A stretch of 64,000 nucleotides of DNA, from positions 89,584-153,583 of the forward strand of contig JBBDNK010000008.1 in NCBI GenBank assembly GCA_040877625.1, in the 5' to 3' direction. Below are positions 56,711 to 64,000 of the stretch, in pieces. Source of the stretch: Methylonatrum sp040877625. Lineage in GTDB: Bacteria > Pseudomonadota > Gammaproteobacteria > Nitrococcales > Aquisalimonadaceae. Numbering within the stretch: the first letter of the stretch is position 1; the number at the start of each line of letters is the position of its first letter. A model generated the notes under the pieces. It was not told the DNA's origin. It searched no databases and saw only the letters and a program-made list of their open reading frames with translations. The translations under genes and the position numbers were made by a program.

Positions 56711-58030
56711 TTGAACACGCTCAACCCAATTACGGAAGACGCGCTATCGCCGCAGGCGGATTTCGGGTCCGGTGCCCGGTGCAGGTTCTGCGACACTGTC
56801 CTCGAACACACCTTCGTGGACCTCGGGATGTCGCCATTGTGTCAAACACATATAGAACCCGGTCGGCGCAATCTGATGGAGCCTTTCTACCCATTGCACG
56901 TGTGGGTGTGCCACCAGTGCTACCTGGTCCAGCTTGAAGAGTATGTGGCGCCGGGGGAGATCTTCTCGGACTATGCCTATTTTTCTTCCTATTCGGATTC
57001 ATGGGTGGAGCACGCCCGGCGTTACACGCGGGAGGTTTCCAGGCGATTCAGGATCGGTCCGGCGCGGTTCGTGGTGGAGGTGGCCAGCAATGACGGCTAT
57101 CTGCTGCAGCACTTCGCCGCCGCCGGCATCAGAGTCAGGGGTATCGAGCCGGCGGCCAACGTTGCCGCCGCTGCCGAGGCCCGGGGCATCCCCACCACGG
57201 TACAGTTCTTCGGTGCCGCCACCGCGCGCGAATTTGCCGCCAGGCACGGTAAAGCGGATCTGCTCTTGGGCAACAACGTGCTGGCCCATGTGCCGGACAT
57301 CAACGATTTCGTTGAAGGCCTGCGCATCCTGCTCGCACCCGGCGGCGTCGTTACCATGGAGTTTCCGCATCTGCTGAAGCTGATGGACGGGAACCAGTTC
57401 GACACCATCTACCACGAGCATTTTTCCTATCTGGCCTTCAGCGTGGTGGAGCGCATCTTTGCCGCGCACCAACTGACGCTGTTCGATGTGGATGAGTTGC
57501 CGACCCATGGCGGGTCCCTGCGAATCTACGCCGGCCATGCCGAAGACGCCTCCCAACCGGTTTCCAGCCGGGTCTCAGCGCTGCGCGACCATGAGCGGCA
57601 GCAGGGTTTGCTGAGCCTGTCGGCCTATTCCGGCTTTCAGGAGCGCGTAAAGGCCGCCAAGCGCAAGCTGTTGGCCTTTCTGATTGACGTGAAGCAGACC
57701 GGTGGCAGCGTGGTTGGTTACGGTGCGCCAGGCAAGGGCAACACCCTGTTGAACTATTGCGGTATTGGTACTGATTTTCTGGATTTCACCGTGGATCGCA
57801 GCCCGCACAAGCAGGGGCGCTATACTCCCGGATCGCGCATACCCATCCTCGACCCGGACGCCATCCGCACCCATCAGCCCGATTACGTGCTGATCCTGCC
57901 GTGGAACCTGCAGGGAGAGATACAGGGCCAGCTCGGCTTCATCCGAGCCTGGGGGGGGCAGTGCGTGGTGCCGATTCCCGAAGTAACGGTATTGTCCTGG
58001 CCTTCGGGCTCCGGGGCTGCGATGGCATAG
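56711..58030 (+). CDS. SAM-dependent sugar C-methyltransferase-like protein with zinc site
   Basis: A 439-residue protein in three parts. An N-terminal zinc-binding domain has CRFC (C24, C27) and CHQC (C67, C70). The methyltransferase core has VVEVASNDGYLLQHF and LLGNNVLAHVPDINDF. The C-terminal domain has GYGAPGKGNTLLNY and VLILPWNL. This is the architecture of NDP-hexose C-methyltransferases such as TylC3, suggesting a branched-chain sugar. TTG 56711 is chosen because AAGGAGGG lies seven bases upstream; the frame opens earlier but inside the preceding gene. Confidence 0.88.
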   Translation: MNTLNPITEDALSPQADFGSGARCRFCDTVLEHTFVDLGMSPLCQTHIEPGRRNLMEPFYPLHVWVCHQCYLVQLEEYVAPGEIFSDYAYFSSYSDSWVEHARRYTREVSRRFRIGPARFVVEVASNDGYLLQHFAAAGIRVRGIEPAANVAAAAEARGIPTTVQFFGAATAREFAARHGKADLLLGNNVLAHVPDINDFVEGLRILLAPGGVVTMEFPHLLKLMDGNQFDTIYHEHFSYLAFSVVERIFAAHQLTLFDVDELPTHGGSLRIYAGHAEDASQPVSSRVSALRDHERQQGLLSLSAYSGFQERVKAAKRKLLAFLIDVKQTGGSVVGYGAPGKGNTLLNYCGIGTDFLDFTVDRSPHKQGRYTPGSRIPILDPDAIRTHQPDYVLILPWNLQGEIQGQLGFIRAWGGQCVVPIPEVTVLSWPSGSGAAMA

Positions 58031-58093
58031 ATGCTTACGGACGCTGGACAGGGATCCGGCGGAACAGTCATTTACCAGGGATGGACTGAACAC

Positions 58094-59161
58094 ATGCACG
58101 TATTACTGACGGGTGTCGATGGCTACATCGGCGTGGTACTGGCGCCTCTGCTGATGGCAGCCGGGCATGAAGTGACGGGGCTGGATACCGGTTATTACCG
58201 GGACGGCTGGCTGTTCAGCGACGCCCGTCTGGTACCGCGTCTACCGCGCAGTATCAGCAAGGATCTGCGCCATATCGACGCGCACGACCTGGCCGGCGTG
58301 GATGCGATCATTCATCTCGCCGAACTCTCCAACGACCCTTTGGGCCAGAACAATCCCGACGTCACTTACCGGATAAACCACCAGGGTTCCGTGCGGCTGG
58401 CGGCGCTTGCCCGATCCCTGGGGATCAATCGCTTTATCTACACCTCGTCATGCAGCGTCTACGGCGCCGGCAGTGGGGAGTTTCTGGACGAAAGCGCGGA
58501 GACCCACCCGCAGACTGCCTACGCGCAGTGCAAGGTGCTGGTGGAGAGGGATGTGGCGGCGATGGCCGGCGACTGTTTCTCCCCCACGTTCCTGCGTAAT
58601 GCGACAGCGTACGGACCGTCCCCTCGCATGCGCTTCGATATCGTGCTCAACAATCTGTCCGCCCTGGCCTGGGTGCACGGCAGGATTGCCATGACCAGTG
58701 ACGGCAGTCCCTGGCGCCCGCTGGTTCATGTGCGGGACATCTGCACAGCCATCGTCTGCGCCCTCGAAGCGCCGCGGGACGCCATCCATAACCAGGTATT
58801 TAATGTCGGCCACAACGACGACAACTACCGTGTGCGCGACATCGCCAGCATTGTGGCGGACGTTTTCCCTGGCTGCGAGGTCACCATGGGCCCGAACAGC
58901 GGCGACCATCGCAGCTACCGGGTCAGCTTCGACCGGATTCACGAGCGCCTGCCGGGCTTCCGCTGTGACTTTGATGCGCGCGATGGCGCGTGCCAGCTGC
59001 GGGACGTGTTCTCCCGCATCGAGATGGGGCTGGCGGATTTCGACGCCAGGCCGTTTACCAGATTGAAGCAGCTGCAGTACCTGATCAACACCGGGCAGCT
59101 CGATGACGCCCTCTATTGGCAGCACCCGGACATGCCGGCCCTGCCTGCCGGCAATCCATGA
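58094..59161 (+). CDS. NAD-dependent epimerase/dehydratase
   Basis: A 355-residue extended SDR. The cofactor motif is LLTGVDGYIG (residues ~4-13), STS-type serines are in YTSSCSVYGAG, and the catalytic pair is YAQCK. LRNATAYGPSPRMRFD and VFNVGHNDDNYRVRDI are typical of nucleotide-sugar epimerases. The genes around it (cytidylyltransferase, RmlC-like, C-methyltransferase) imply a nucleotide-sugar substrate. ATG 58094 is chosen because the family N terminus begins there; ATG 58031 directly after the previous stop is an alternative. Confidence 0.85.
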   Translation: MHVLLTGVDGYIGVVLAPLLMAAGHEVTGLDTGYYRDGWLFSDARLVPRLPRSISKDLRHIDAHDLAGVDAIIHLAELSNDPLGQNNPDVTYRINHQGSVRLAALARSLGINRFIYTSSCSVYGAGSGEFLDESAETHPQTAYAQCKVLVERDVAAMAGDCFSPTFLRNATAYGPSPRMRFDIVLNNLSALAWVHGRIAMTSDGSPWRPLVHVRDICTAIVCALEAPRDAIHNQVFNVGHNDDNYRVRDIASIVADVFPGCEVTMGPNSGDHRSYRVSFDRIHERLPGFRCDFDARDGACQLRDVFSRIEMGLADFDARPFTRLKQLQYLINTGQLDDALYWQHPDMPALPAGNP

Positions 59162-59175
59162 GCGGAGGGGCGCGC

Positions 59176-59754
59176 ATGCCACTACATCAGCAGCTCGGTA
59201 TTGCCGGGGCCTACGTCCTGACGCCGGAGCCGGTCCGCGACCAGCGCGGCTGGTTTACGCGCTACTTCTGCGTCGACGGCTTTCGCGAAACCGGACGCGA
59301 CGTGCGGTTCGTGCAGTTCAATCACTCCTGTACCAGCCGTCAAGGCACCATTCGGGGCATGCATCTTCAGCTCGGTGATGCCGCAGAGGACAAGCTGGTG
59401 CGCTGCATTCGGGGCCGTGTACTGGACGTGCTGGTGGACCTGCGGCGGGGCAGTGCCACTCTGCTGCGCCACGTCTCGGTGGAGCTCTCGGCGGCTGACG
59501 GCCGCGCCGTCTTCATTCCGCGGGGCGTCGCCCACGGGTTTCAGTCCCTGTGTGACAACGTCGAACTGCTCTATCACCACAGCAATTACTACACACCCCG
59601 GAGTGAGGCGGGGCTCCGTTATGACGATCCCGCCGTTGAAATCCGCTGGCCGCTGACGGCCGTCGATGTCTCACCCAAGGATCGCGCATGGCCCCTGCTG
59701 GCCTATGGGTTCAGCGGGTTCGACGTGACCCTGCCGCCGGGAGAAGACGGATGA
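59176..59754 (+). CDS. dTDP-4-dehydrorhamnose 3,5-epimerase-like (RmlC family)
   Basis: A 192-residue cupin. RDQRGWFTRYF, GTIRGMHLQ (with the catalytic-type histidine), IRGRVLDVLVDLRRGS, IPRGVAHGFQ and YHHSNYYTP follow the RmlC pattern. RmlC-family enzymes epimerise C3 and/or C5 of 4-keto-6-deoxy sugars. The usual HYQ is HLQ here, so regiospecificity could differ. ATG 59176 has GGAGGGG upstream; ATG 59158 overlaps the previous stop. It is coupled to the next gene (ATGA). Confidence 0.87.
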   Translation: MPLHQQLGIAGAYVLTPEPVRDQRGWFTRYFCVDGFRETGRDVRFVQFNHSCTSRQGTIRGMHLQLGDAAEDKLVRCIRGRVLDVLVDLRRGSATLLRHVSVELSAADGRAVFIPRGVAHGFQSLCDNVELLYHHSNYYTPRSEAGLRYDDPAVEIRWPLTAVDVSPKDRAWPLLAYGFSGFDVTLPPGEDG

Positions 59755-61118
59755 CCGAAGGCAACGACCAGGTCAGGCAGTCGCCGCTAGCCGGTCCGGC
59801 CGATGCGCTGGAGCCTGCCGCCGGAGAGGCCATGATGACGCTGATCCGTCGCCTCTATCCGATCTGCCGGAGCATCACCGGCAATGGTGTGCGGCAAAGC
59901 CTGGACATAATCCAGGAGCTGATTCCACTACGGCGCCACGAAATACCGACCGGCACGCGGATATTCGATTGGGAGATCCCCCGCGAGTGGAACATTCGCG
60001 ATGCCGGCATCCGGGATATGTCCGGCCGCCGACTGGTCGCGTTCCAGAACCACACGCTACACGTGCTCAACTACAGTGTGCCGGTGCGCAAGCGGATATC
60101 CCGTGAGGAGTTGCGCGGCCACCTGTTCACCCTGCCCGATCATCCGGACTGGATCCCTTACCGCACCTCTTACTATAAGGAGGACTGGGGTTTCTGCCTG
60201 GCCCACAACCAGCTATCGCGGTTGACCGATGCGTTCTACGACATCGAGATCGACAGTTCGCTGGCCCACGGCAGCCTGACACTGGCCGAGTGCGTGATCC
60301 CCGGCCAGACGGAGGAGGAGGTGCTGTTATCCGCGCACCTCTGCCACCCCTCGCTGTGCAATGACAACCTCAGCGGCCTGGCGGTGCAGGCGTATCTGCT
60401 GCGCTGGCTGGCATCCGAGCCACGGCGATACACCTACCGGGCCGTCTTCGCGCCCGGCACGATTGGCTCCCTGGCCTGGCTCTGGCTGAACCGGAAGCGC
60501 TTGCACGCCGTCCGTGCCGGGCTGGTGCTCACCGGTGTCGGCGACCGCGGCGGCTTTACATACAAGCGCAGCCGTCGCGGTGATGCAATGATTGACCGGA
60601 TCGTCGTTCGGGCTCTGCAGGATGAGGCCGGGCCTTCGACGGTGCGTGATTTCTCCCCTTACGGCTACGACGAGCGTCAGTACTGCTCGCCCGGCTTCGA
60701 TTTGCCCATGGGAAGGCTTTCCCGGACGCCGTTCGGCGAATACCCGGAGTATCACACCTCGGCGGACGACCCGGATTTCGTCAGCGCCGGCCAATTGCAG
60801 GGCGCCCTGGCGCTTTGCCAACGCGTGGTGCGGTATCTGGAACACAACCGCATCTGGCGCAATCTTTCTCCCTACGGCGAGCCTCAGCTCGGCAAACGCG
60901 GGCTTTATGGTGCCGTGGGTGGGGCAGGAGGCCCCGATCAGCAGCGCATGGCCATGCTCTGGCTGCTGAACCTGGCCGACGGCACCCGTTCACTGCTGGA
61001 CATTGCCGACCGTGCGGAGATTGCCATGGACGTGCTCATGGACGCGGCCGAGCGGCTGGAGCGGGTAGGGCTGCTGAAGAATCAGTCAGTGCAAGGTAGT
61101 GGATTGAACGTCGAATAA
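59751..61118 (+). CDS. Aminopeptidase-like (DUF4910/DUF2172) protein with C-terminal winged helix
   Basis: A 455-residue protein. The core resembles M28-type zinc aminopeptidases: LLSAHLCHPSLCNDNLSG holds His and Asp of the expected metal site, and PFGEYPEYHTSADD another. The last ~90 residues look like a winged-helix domain (LADGTRSLLDIADRAEI). Proteins of this family recur in sugar-modification clusters, but their reaction is not established; peptidase activity on a sugar-linked amide is only a guess. The start overlaps the RmlC-like stop. Confidence 0.78.
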   Translation: MTEGNDQVRQSPLAGPADALEPAAGEAMMTLIRRLYPICRSITGNGVRQSLDIIQELIPLRRHEIPTGTRIFDWEIPREWNIRDAGIRDMSGRRLVAFQNHTLHVLNYSVPVRKRISREELRGHLFTLPDHPDWIPYRTSYYKEDWGFCLAHNQLSRLTDAFYDIEIDSSLAHGSLTLAECVIPGQTEEEVLLSAHLCHPSLCNDNLSGLAVQAYLLRWLASEPRRYTYRAVFAPGTIGSLAWLWLNRKRLHAVRAGLVLTGVGDRGGFTYKRSRRGDAMIDRIVVRALQDEAGPSTVRDFSPYGYDERQYCSPGFDLPMGRLSRTPFGEYPEYHTSADDPDFVSAGQLQGALALCQRVVRYLEHNRIWRNLSPYGEPQLGKRGLYGAVGGAGGPDQQRMAMLWLLNLADGTRSLLDIADRAEIAMDVLMDAAERLERVGLLKNQSVQGSGLNVE

Positions 61119-61175
61119 CCTCGAAACACGTGGGTATCGGACTATCCGGGCCCGTGTTCAGAAGGAGGGTGGGAC

Positions 61176-61949
61176 ATGAAGGTTGTGCTGTTTTGTGGCG
61201 GCTTGGGAACGCGGCTGCGCGAGTATTCCGAAACCATGCCGAAACCATTGGTGCCGGTGGGAGATCGCCCGATCATCTGGAACATCATGAAATACTATGC
61301 GCATTACGGGCATAAGGATTTCATTCTGTGCCTCGGTTACCGCGGTGATCTCATAAAAGACTATTTCCTGAAATACAACGAGTGCATGACCAACGATTTC
61401 CTGCTCCGTAGCGGGCGGGAGGTCGAACTGGTCAACCAGGATCTGCAGGACTGGAACATCATGTTCGTCGATACCGGTCTGCATGCCAACATCGGCTCGC
61501 GGCTGATGGCCGTGAAGCACCTGCTCGAAGGCGAGGAGTATTTTCTAGCCAATTACAGCGACGGATTGTCCGATCTTCCCCTCGATCAGCATATTCAGGA
61601 GGCCCGGACGCGCCGCGCGGTTGCCAGCTTTCTCAGTGTGCGGCCATCTCACACCTTCCACCCGGTTTCCGTTGACGAGGATGGCCTGGTAACCGGAATC
61701 GAGGCTGTGCGTTCTTCCAACCTGTGGATAAACGGCGGCTTCTTTGTGCTCAACAAGGCTGTTTTCAACTTTATGGAACCGGGCGATGAACTGGTGGAGG
61801 CGCCGTTCCAACGGCTGATCAGGGAGAAGAAGCTTGTGTCGTACCAATACGGAGGGTTCTGGGCGTCCATGGACACGTTCAAGGACAAGAAGATGTTTGA
61901 TGCCATGTGCGACGTCGGGCAAACGCCCTGGCAGGTCTGGCGGTCATGA
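61176..61949 (+). CDS. Sugar-1-phosphate nucleotidyltransferase, RfbF (cytidylyltransferase)-like
   Basis: A 257-residue protein with the signature FCGGLGTRLREYSETMPKPL-type start, then GYRGDLIKDYF, LVNQDLQDWNIMFVDTG, and WINGGFFVLNKAVFNF. These match glucose-1-phosphate cytidylyltransferases, which make CDP-glucose for dideoxy and branched sugars. No clear CDP-glucose 4,6-dehydratase or RfbH dehydrase is seen in the window, so the pathway deviates from the standard CDP-dideoxyhexose route. ATG follows AAGGAGGG. Confidence 0.87.
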   Translation: MKVVLFCGGLGTRLREYSETMPKPLVPVGDRPIIWNIMKYYAHYGHKDFILCLGYRGDLIKDYFLKYNECMTNDFLLRSGREVELVNQDLQDWNIMFVDTGLHANIGSRLMAVKHLLEGEEYFLANYSDGLSDLPLDQHIQEARTRRAVASFLSVRPSHTFHPVSVDEDGLVTGIEAVRSSNLWINGGFFVLNKAVFNFMEPGDELVEAPFQRLIREKKLVSYQYGGFWASMDTFKDKKMFDAMCDVGQTPWQVWRS

Positions 61950-62596
61950 TGGCGCTGGGCCGGCACGGTTTCTCCGGACTGCGCGCCCTGCTTTGCATCG
62001 GCGCGCATTCAGACGATATCGAGATCGGCTGTGGCGGAACGCTGCTGCGGCTGCTTCGGGAATTCCCCGGCGCGACCGTGCACTACGTGGTCCTTGGCAG
62101 CGATCCGGAGAGGGCGTCGGAGACCCGGGCCGCCGCCGGGCGGTTGCTGCGGGGCGCCGCTGAATTCCGAATCGATGTGCGTGATTTCCGCAACGGGTAT
62201 TTTCCCTGGGTCGGAAGCCGGATCAAGGACTATTTCGAAACGCTCAAGGGGGAGATCCGACCGGATCTGATACTGACCCACTTCCGGGATGATCGTCACC
62301 AGGATCACCGACTGGTGTCGGATCTGACCTGGAGCACGTTTCGCGACCACCTGGTCCTGGAGTACGAAATCCCCAAGTACGATGGCGACATCGGCCGGCC
62401 CAATCTGTTCGTACCGCTGACGTCCGCCGACGTCGCGGACAAACTGGCGATGCTGATGGAGTGCTTCCCGAGCCAGCATCGTCGCAGCTGGTTTAGCGAA
62501 GACACGTTCCTGGCGCTGATGCGACTGCGCGGTATCGAGAGCAACGCGCCGGAGGGGTACGCCGAGGCCTTCCATTGCCGAAAACTGGTGATCTGA
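61946..62596 (+). CDS. PIG-L family deacetylase
   Basis: A 216-residue protein. IGAHSDDIEIGCGGT carries the HxDD zinc motif, and THFRDDRHQDHR the second metal-binding part. PIG-L enzymes remove acetyl groups from N-acetylated sugars. It overlaps the cytidylyltransferase stop (ATGA), so both act in one pathway. It ends 20 bases from the convergent GT gene. Confidence 0.88.
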   Translation: MMALGRHGFSGLRALLCIGAHSDDIEIGCGGTLLRLLREFPGATVHYVVLGSDPERASETRAAAGRLLRGAAEFRIDVRDFRNGYFPWVGSRIKDYFETLKGEIRPDLILTHFRDDRHQDHRLVSDLTWSTFRDHLVLEYEIPKYDGDIGRPNLFVPLTSADVADKLAMLMECFPSQHRRSWFSEDTFLALMRLRGIESNAPEGYAEAFHCRKLVI

Positions 62597-62616
62597 AGTC
62601 ATCGTCGGCGTACGGA

Positions 62617-63843
62617 TCAGAGCTGTCGCGGTGCCATGAACATGTCGTTCAGCAGGCCGTTCAGCGTGTCCACCCGATTCCACCAATCGTTACGGTGCGC
62701 GACTGCCAGCCGCTGCTCCGATGTCCCGGCGCCGTTTCCGGCGAGGCTGCCGTGGAGCGCTCGCTGCCAGTCTTCAAGGCTGCGCACCAGCCAGACAACA
62801 TCGGAAAATGCCTTCAGCCCGGGGATTGCCGATCCAACCACCGGCTGTCCGGCGGCGAGGTATTCGTAGAGTTTGAGAGGATCGCAGGCGTCCGCCCAGG
62901 TTGCCCCGTCCAGGCGGTAGAACAGTGCATTGACGTCCATTGCGCGCGCATATCCGGGAAGCGTTTGCGGATGGCGATGTCCCAGCAGAATGACGTTCTT
63001 CAGTTGCCTGCAGTTGGCCAGCCCCGCGCGGGTGTAGGCATCCAGCGGAGCCATTCCGCCGATCAGCACAAATTGCCAGTCCCGGTGCCGCGCCGCCAAC
63101 GCGGCGATCAAGGGCAAATCCACTTTCATGCTCAGTCGGCCGATATAGCCTATGCGGGGGTGTGGAATGGCATCGAGTTCGGCCTGCAGATGGCCAGGGA
63201 GGGGCTGCGGATGGGCGAAGGCGTTGTAATCCACCGCATTGGGGAGAACGCGGACTGGCCGGCCGCCGCGGGCGGTCAGAACGGCGGCAGTCATCTCGGA
63301 GGAGGCTAGACTCAAATCCGCCCGCCGCAGCAGGGCGCGCTCATCGTCGGCATCGGCCTGCTCCCACGACGGCATCCGACAGAACAGATCGTAGGCATGG
63401 TAGACCAGAAAGGCCGGTTGCAAGGCGTCCACATAAGGCCAGAACATGGGGTGAAACACGTAGGCCACCAGCGGATGATTTCGCCAGTGTTTCAGTGCGC
63501 CTGTCCAGCGGCGGGCGCCCAGCCGCCGTGCGGTACCATCGAGTGTTGTCGAGCGAAAATTGCGCAGCAGCCAGCGCGGTGGGCGGTCGACCCAGAGGCC
63601 ATTGCGTTGCGCGATACGGCCGCCGAATGGGCTGTCGCGCCAGCGTTCCGACCAAAGCTCCGAGGTATGGAAAAGGCCCTGCGTATAAATGATCGCATGC
63701 CGGCTAGCCAGGCGGGAGAGCAATTGATGGCGGTTCATCCAGGGGCCGTCCCATGGATTGGGCGCCATGGCCACAATACGGCTGCGCGGCTCCGGAAGGC
63801 CTCGCCCCCGGCATGGTCTGATATTCACGTGACGCGCATCCAT
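62617..63843 (-). CDS. Glycosyltransferase (GT-B, GT4-like)
   Basis: A 408-residue protein. RIVAMAPNPWDGPWMNRHQLL marks the start of the N-terminal domain, VVYHAYDLF-like AFLVYHAYDLFCRM the middle, and RIGYIGRLSMKVDLPLI with DPLKLYEYLAAGQPVVG the C-terminal nucleotide-binding domain. It may belong to the minus-strand region beyond the window. ATG 63843 is preceded by AGGG but at short spacing, so the start is uncertain by up to 25 residues. Confidence 0.8.
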   Translation of the reverse strand: MDARHVNIRPCRGRGLPEPRSRIVAMAPNPWDGPWMNRHQLLSRLASRHAIIYTQGLFHTSELWSERWRDSPFGGRIAQRNGLWVDRPPRWLLRNFRSTTLDGTARRLGARRWTGALKHWRNHPLVAYVFHPMFWPYVDALQPAFLVYHAYDLFCRMPSWEQADADDERALLRRADLSLASSEMTAAVLTARGGRPVRVLPNAVDYNAFAHPQPLPGHLQAELDAIPHPRIGYIGRLSMKVDLPLIAALAARHRDWQFVLIGGMAPLDAYTRAGLANCRQLKNVILLGHRHPQTLPGYARAMDVNALFYRLDGATWADACDPLKLYEYLAAGQPVVGSAIPGLKAFSDVVWLVRSLEDWQRALHGSLAGNGAGTSEQRLAVAHRNDWWNRVDTLNGLLNDMFMAPRQL

Positions 63844-63859
63844 TCCCTGGGTCGCAGAA

Positions 63860-63879
63860 ACCGCGGATTCCGCCGCGGT
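63860..63879. repeat. Inverted repeat upstream of the last GT gene
   Basis: ACCGCGG (63860-63866) and CCGCGGT (63873-63879) are perfect complements with a six-base loop, 17 bases upstream of the GT start on its strand. It may be an operator or leader hairpin. Confidence 0.4.
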
Positions 63880-63953
63880 GATGGTTGTCTGGTGTCTCCT
63901 TAAGGAGCCTCTGATGTATTCCCATGGGGCTCTGGCTTTGCAGCCTGCCCGGG

Positions 63954-63991
63954 GGCAAGGCGCGGCTCGCCGGCAATGGCGAGCCCTTGCC
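63954..63991. repeat. Strong hairpin at the window end
   Basis: GGCTCGCC (63964-63971) pairs with GGCGAGCC (63978-63985); the outer GGCAAG (63954-63959) pairs with CTTGCC (63986-63991), leaving a four-base bulge. It could end a transcript that lies mostly outside the window. Confidence 0.5.
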
Positions 63992-64000
63992 AAGAGGCGC

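Overview
The window looks like one large exopolysaccharide (EPS) region on the chromosome of a high-GC Gram-negative bacterium. The presence of an XrtA/PEP-CTERM (exosortase A) type gene set (prsK, prsR, prsT, a PEP-CTERM substrate, and the associated EPS export and modification genes), lipoprotein signals, an outer-membrane barrel and a Wza-like lipoprotein point to Proteobacteria. A gammaproteobacterium is my best guess, but the sequence alone does not settle it. I found no tRNA, rRNA, transposase, integrase or CRISPR array.

Layout. (a) 21-1979: an AT-richer polytopic glycosyltransferase-39-like gene on the minus strand. (b) 2170-6562: a tightly coupled plus-strand unit of double-hotdog/SDR fusion, FkbH-like protein, acyl carrier protein and hexapeptide acyltransferase, plausibly making and transferring an ACP-borne acyl or glyceryl group. 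(c) 11305-6549: a minus-strand unit of PHP-like protein, GT4, GlpD-like flavoprotein and NAD-dependent epimerase. (d) 11456-19525: sulfotransferase, flippase, secreted glycosidase-like protein, two GtrB-type GT2 proteins (the second with degenerate motifs), XrtA-type polysaccharide deacetylase and a membrane GT2. (e) 19554-26452: prsK-prsR-prsT, then a PEP-CTERM protein behind a well-spaced sigma-54 promoter; a fibronectin-type lipoprotein and manC follow on the minus strand.

(f) 29053-49911: the main EPS operon. It encodes the initiating sugar transferase, Wza-like exporter, chain-length protein, BY-kinase-like protein, outer-membrane barrel, ExeA-like ATPase, a deacetylase-FemAB fusion, GT, flippase, DegT-like aminotransferase, Wzy-like polymerase, more GTs and a second sulfotransferase. 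(g) 54545-49862: a minus-strand unit in which an asparagine-synthase-type amidotransferase sits between two paralogous lipoproteins of unknown function. (h) 55293-62596: pyruvyl transferase, then a sugar-modification set (zinc-site C-methyltransferase, epimerase, RmlC-like, aminopeptidase-like, cytidylyltransferase, PIG-L deacetylase). (i) 63843-62617: a last GT on the minus strand.

Together the genes can supply GDP-mannose and probably a CDP-activated modified sugar, build and flip repeat units, polymerise and export them through a Wzx/Wzy-type route, and decorate the polymer (sulfate, pyruvate, acyl groups, deacetylation, amidation). PrsK/PrsR and sigma-54 probably coordinate expression of the PEP-CTERM protein with EPS. 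The exosortase itself is not in this window.
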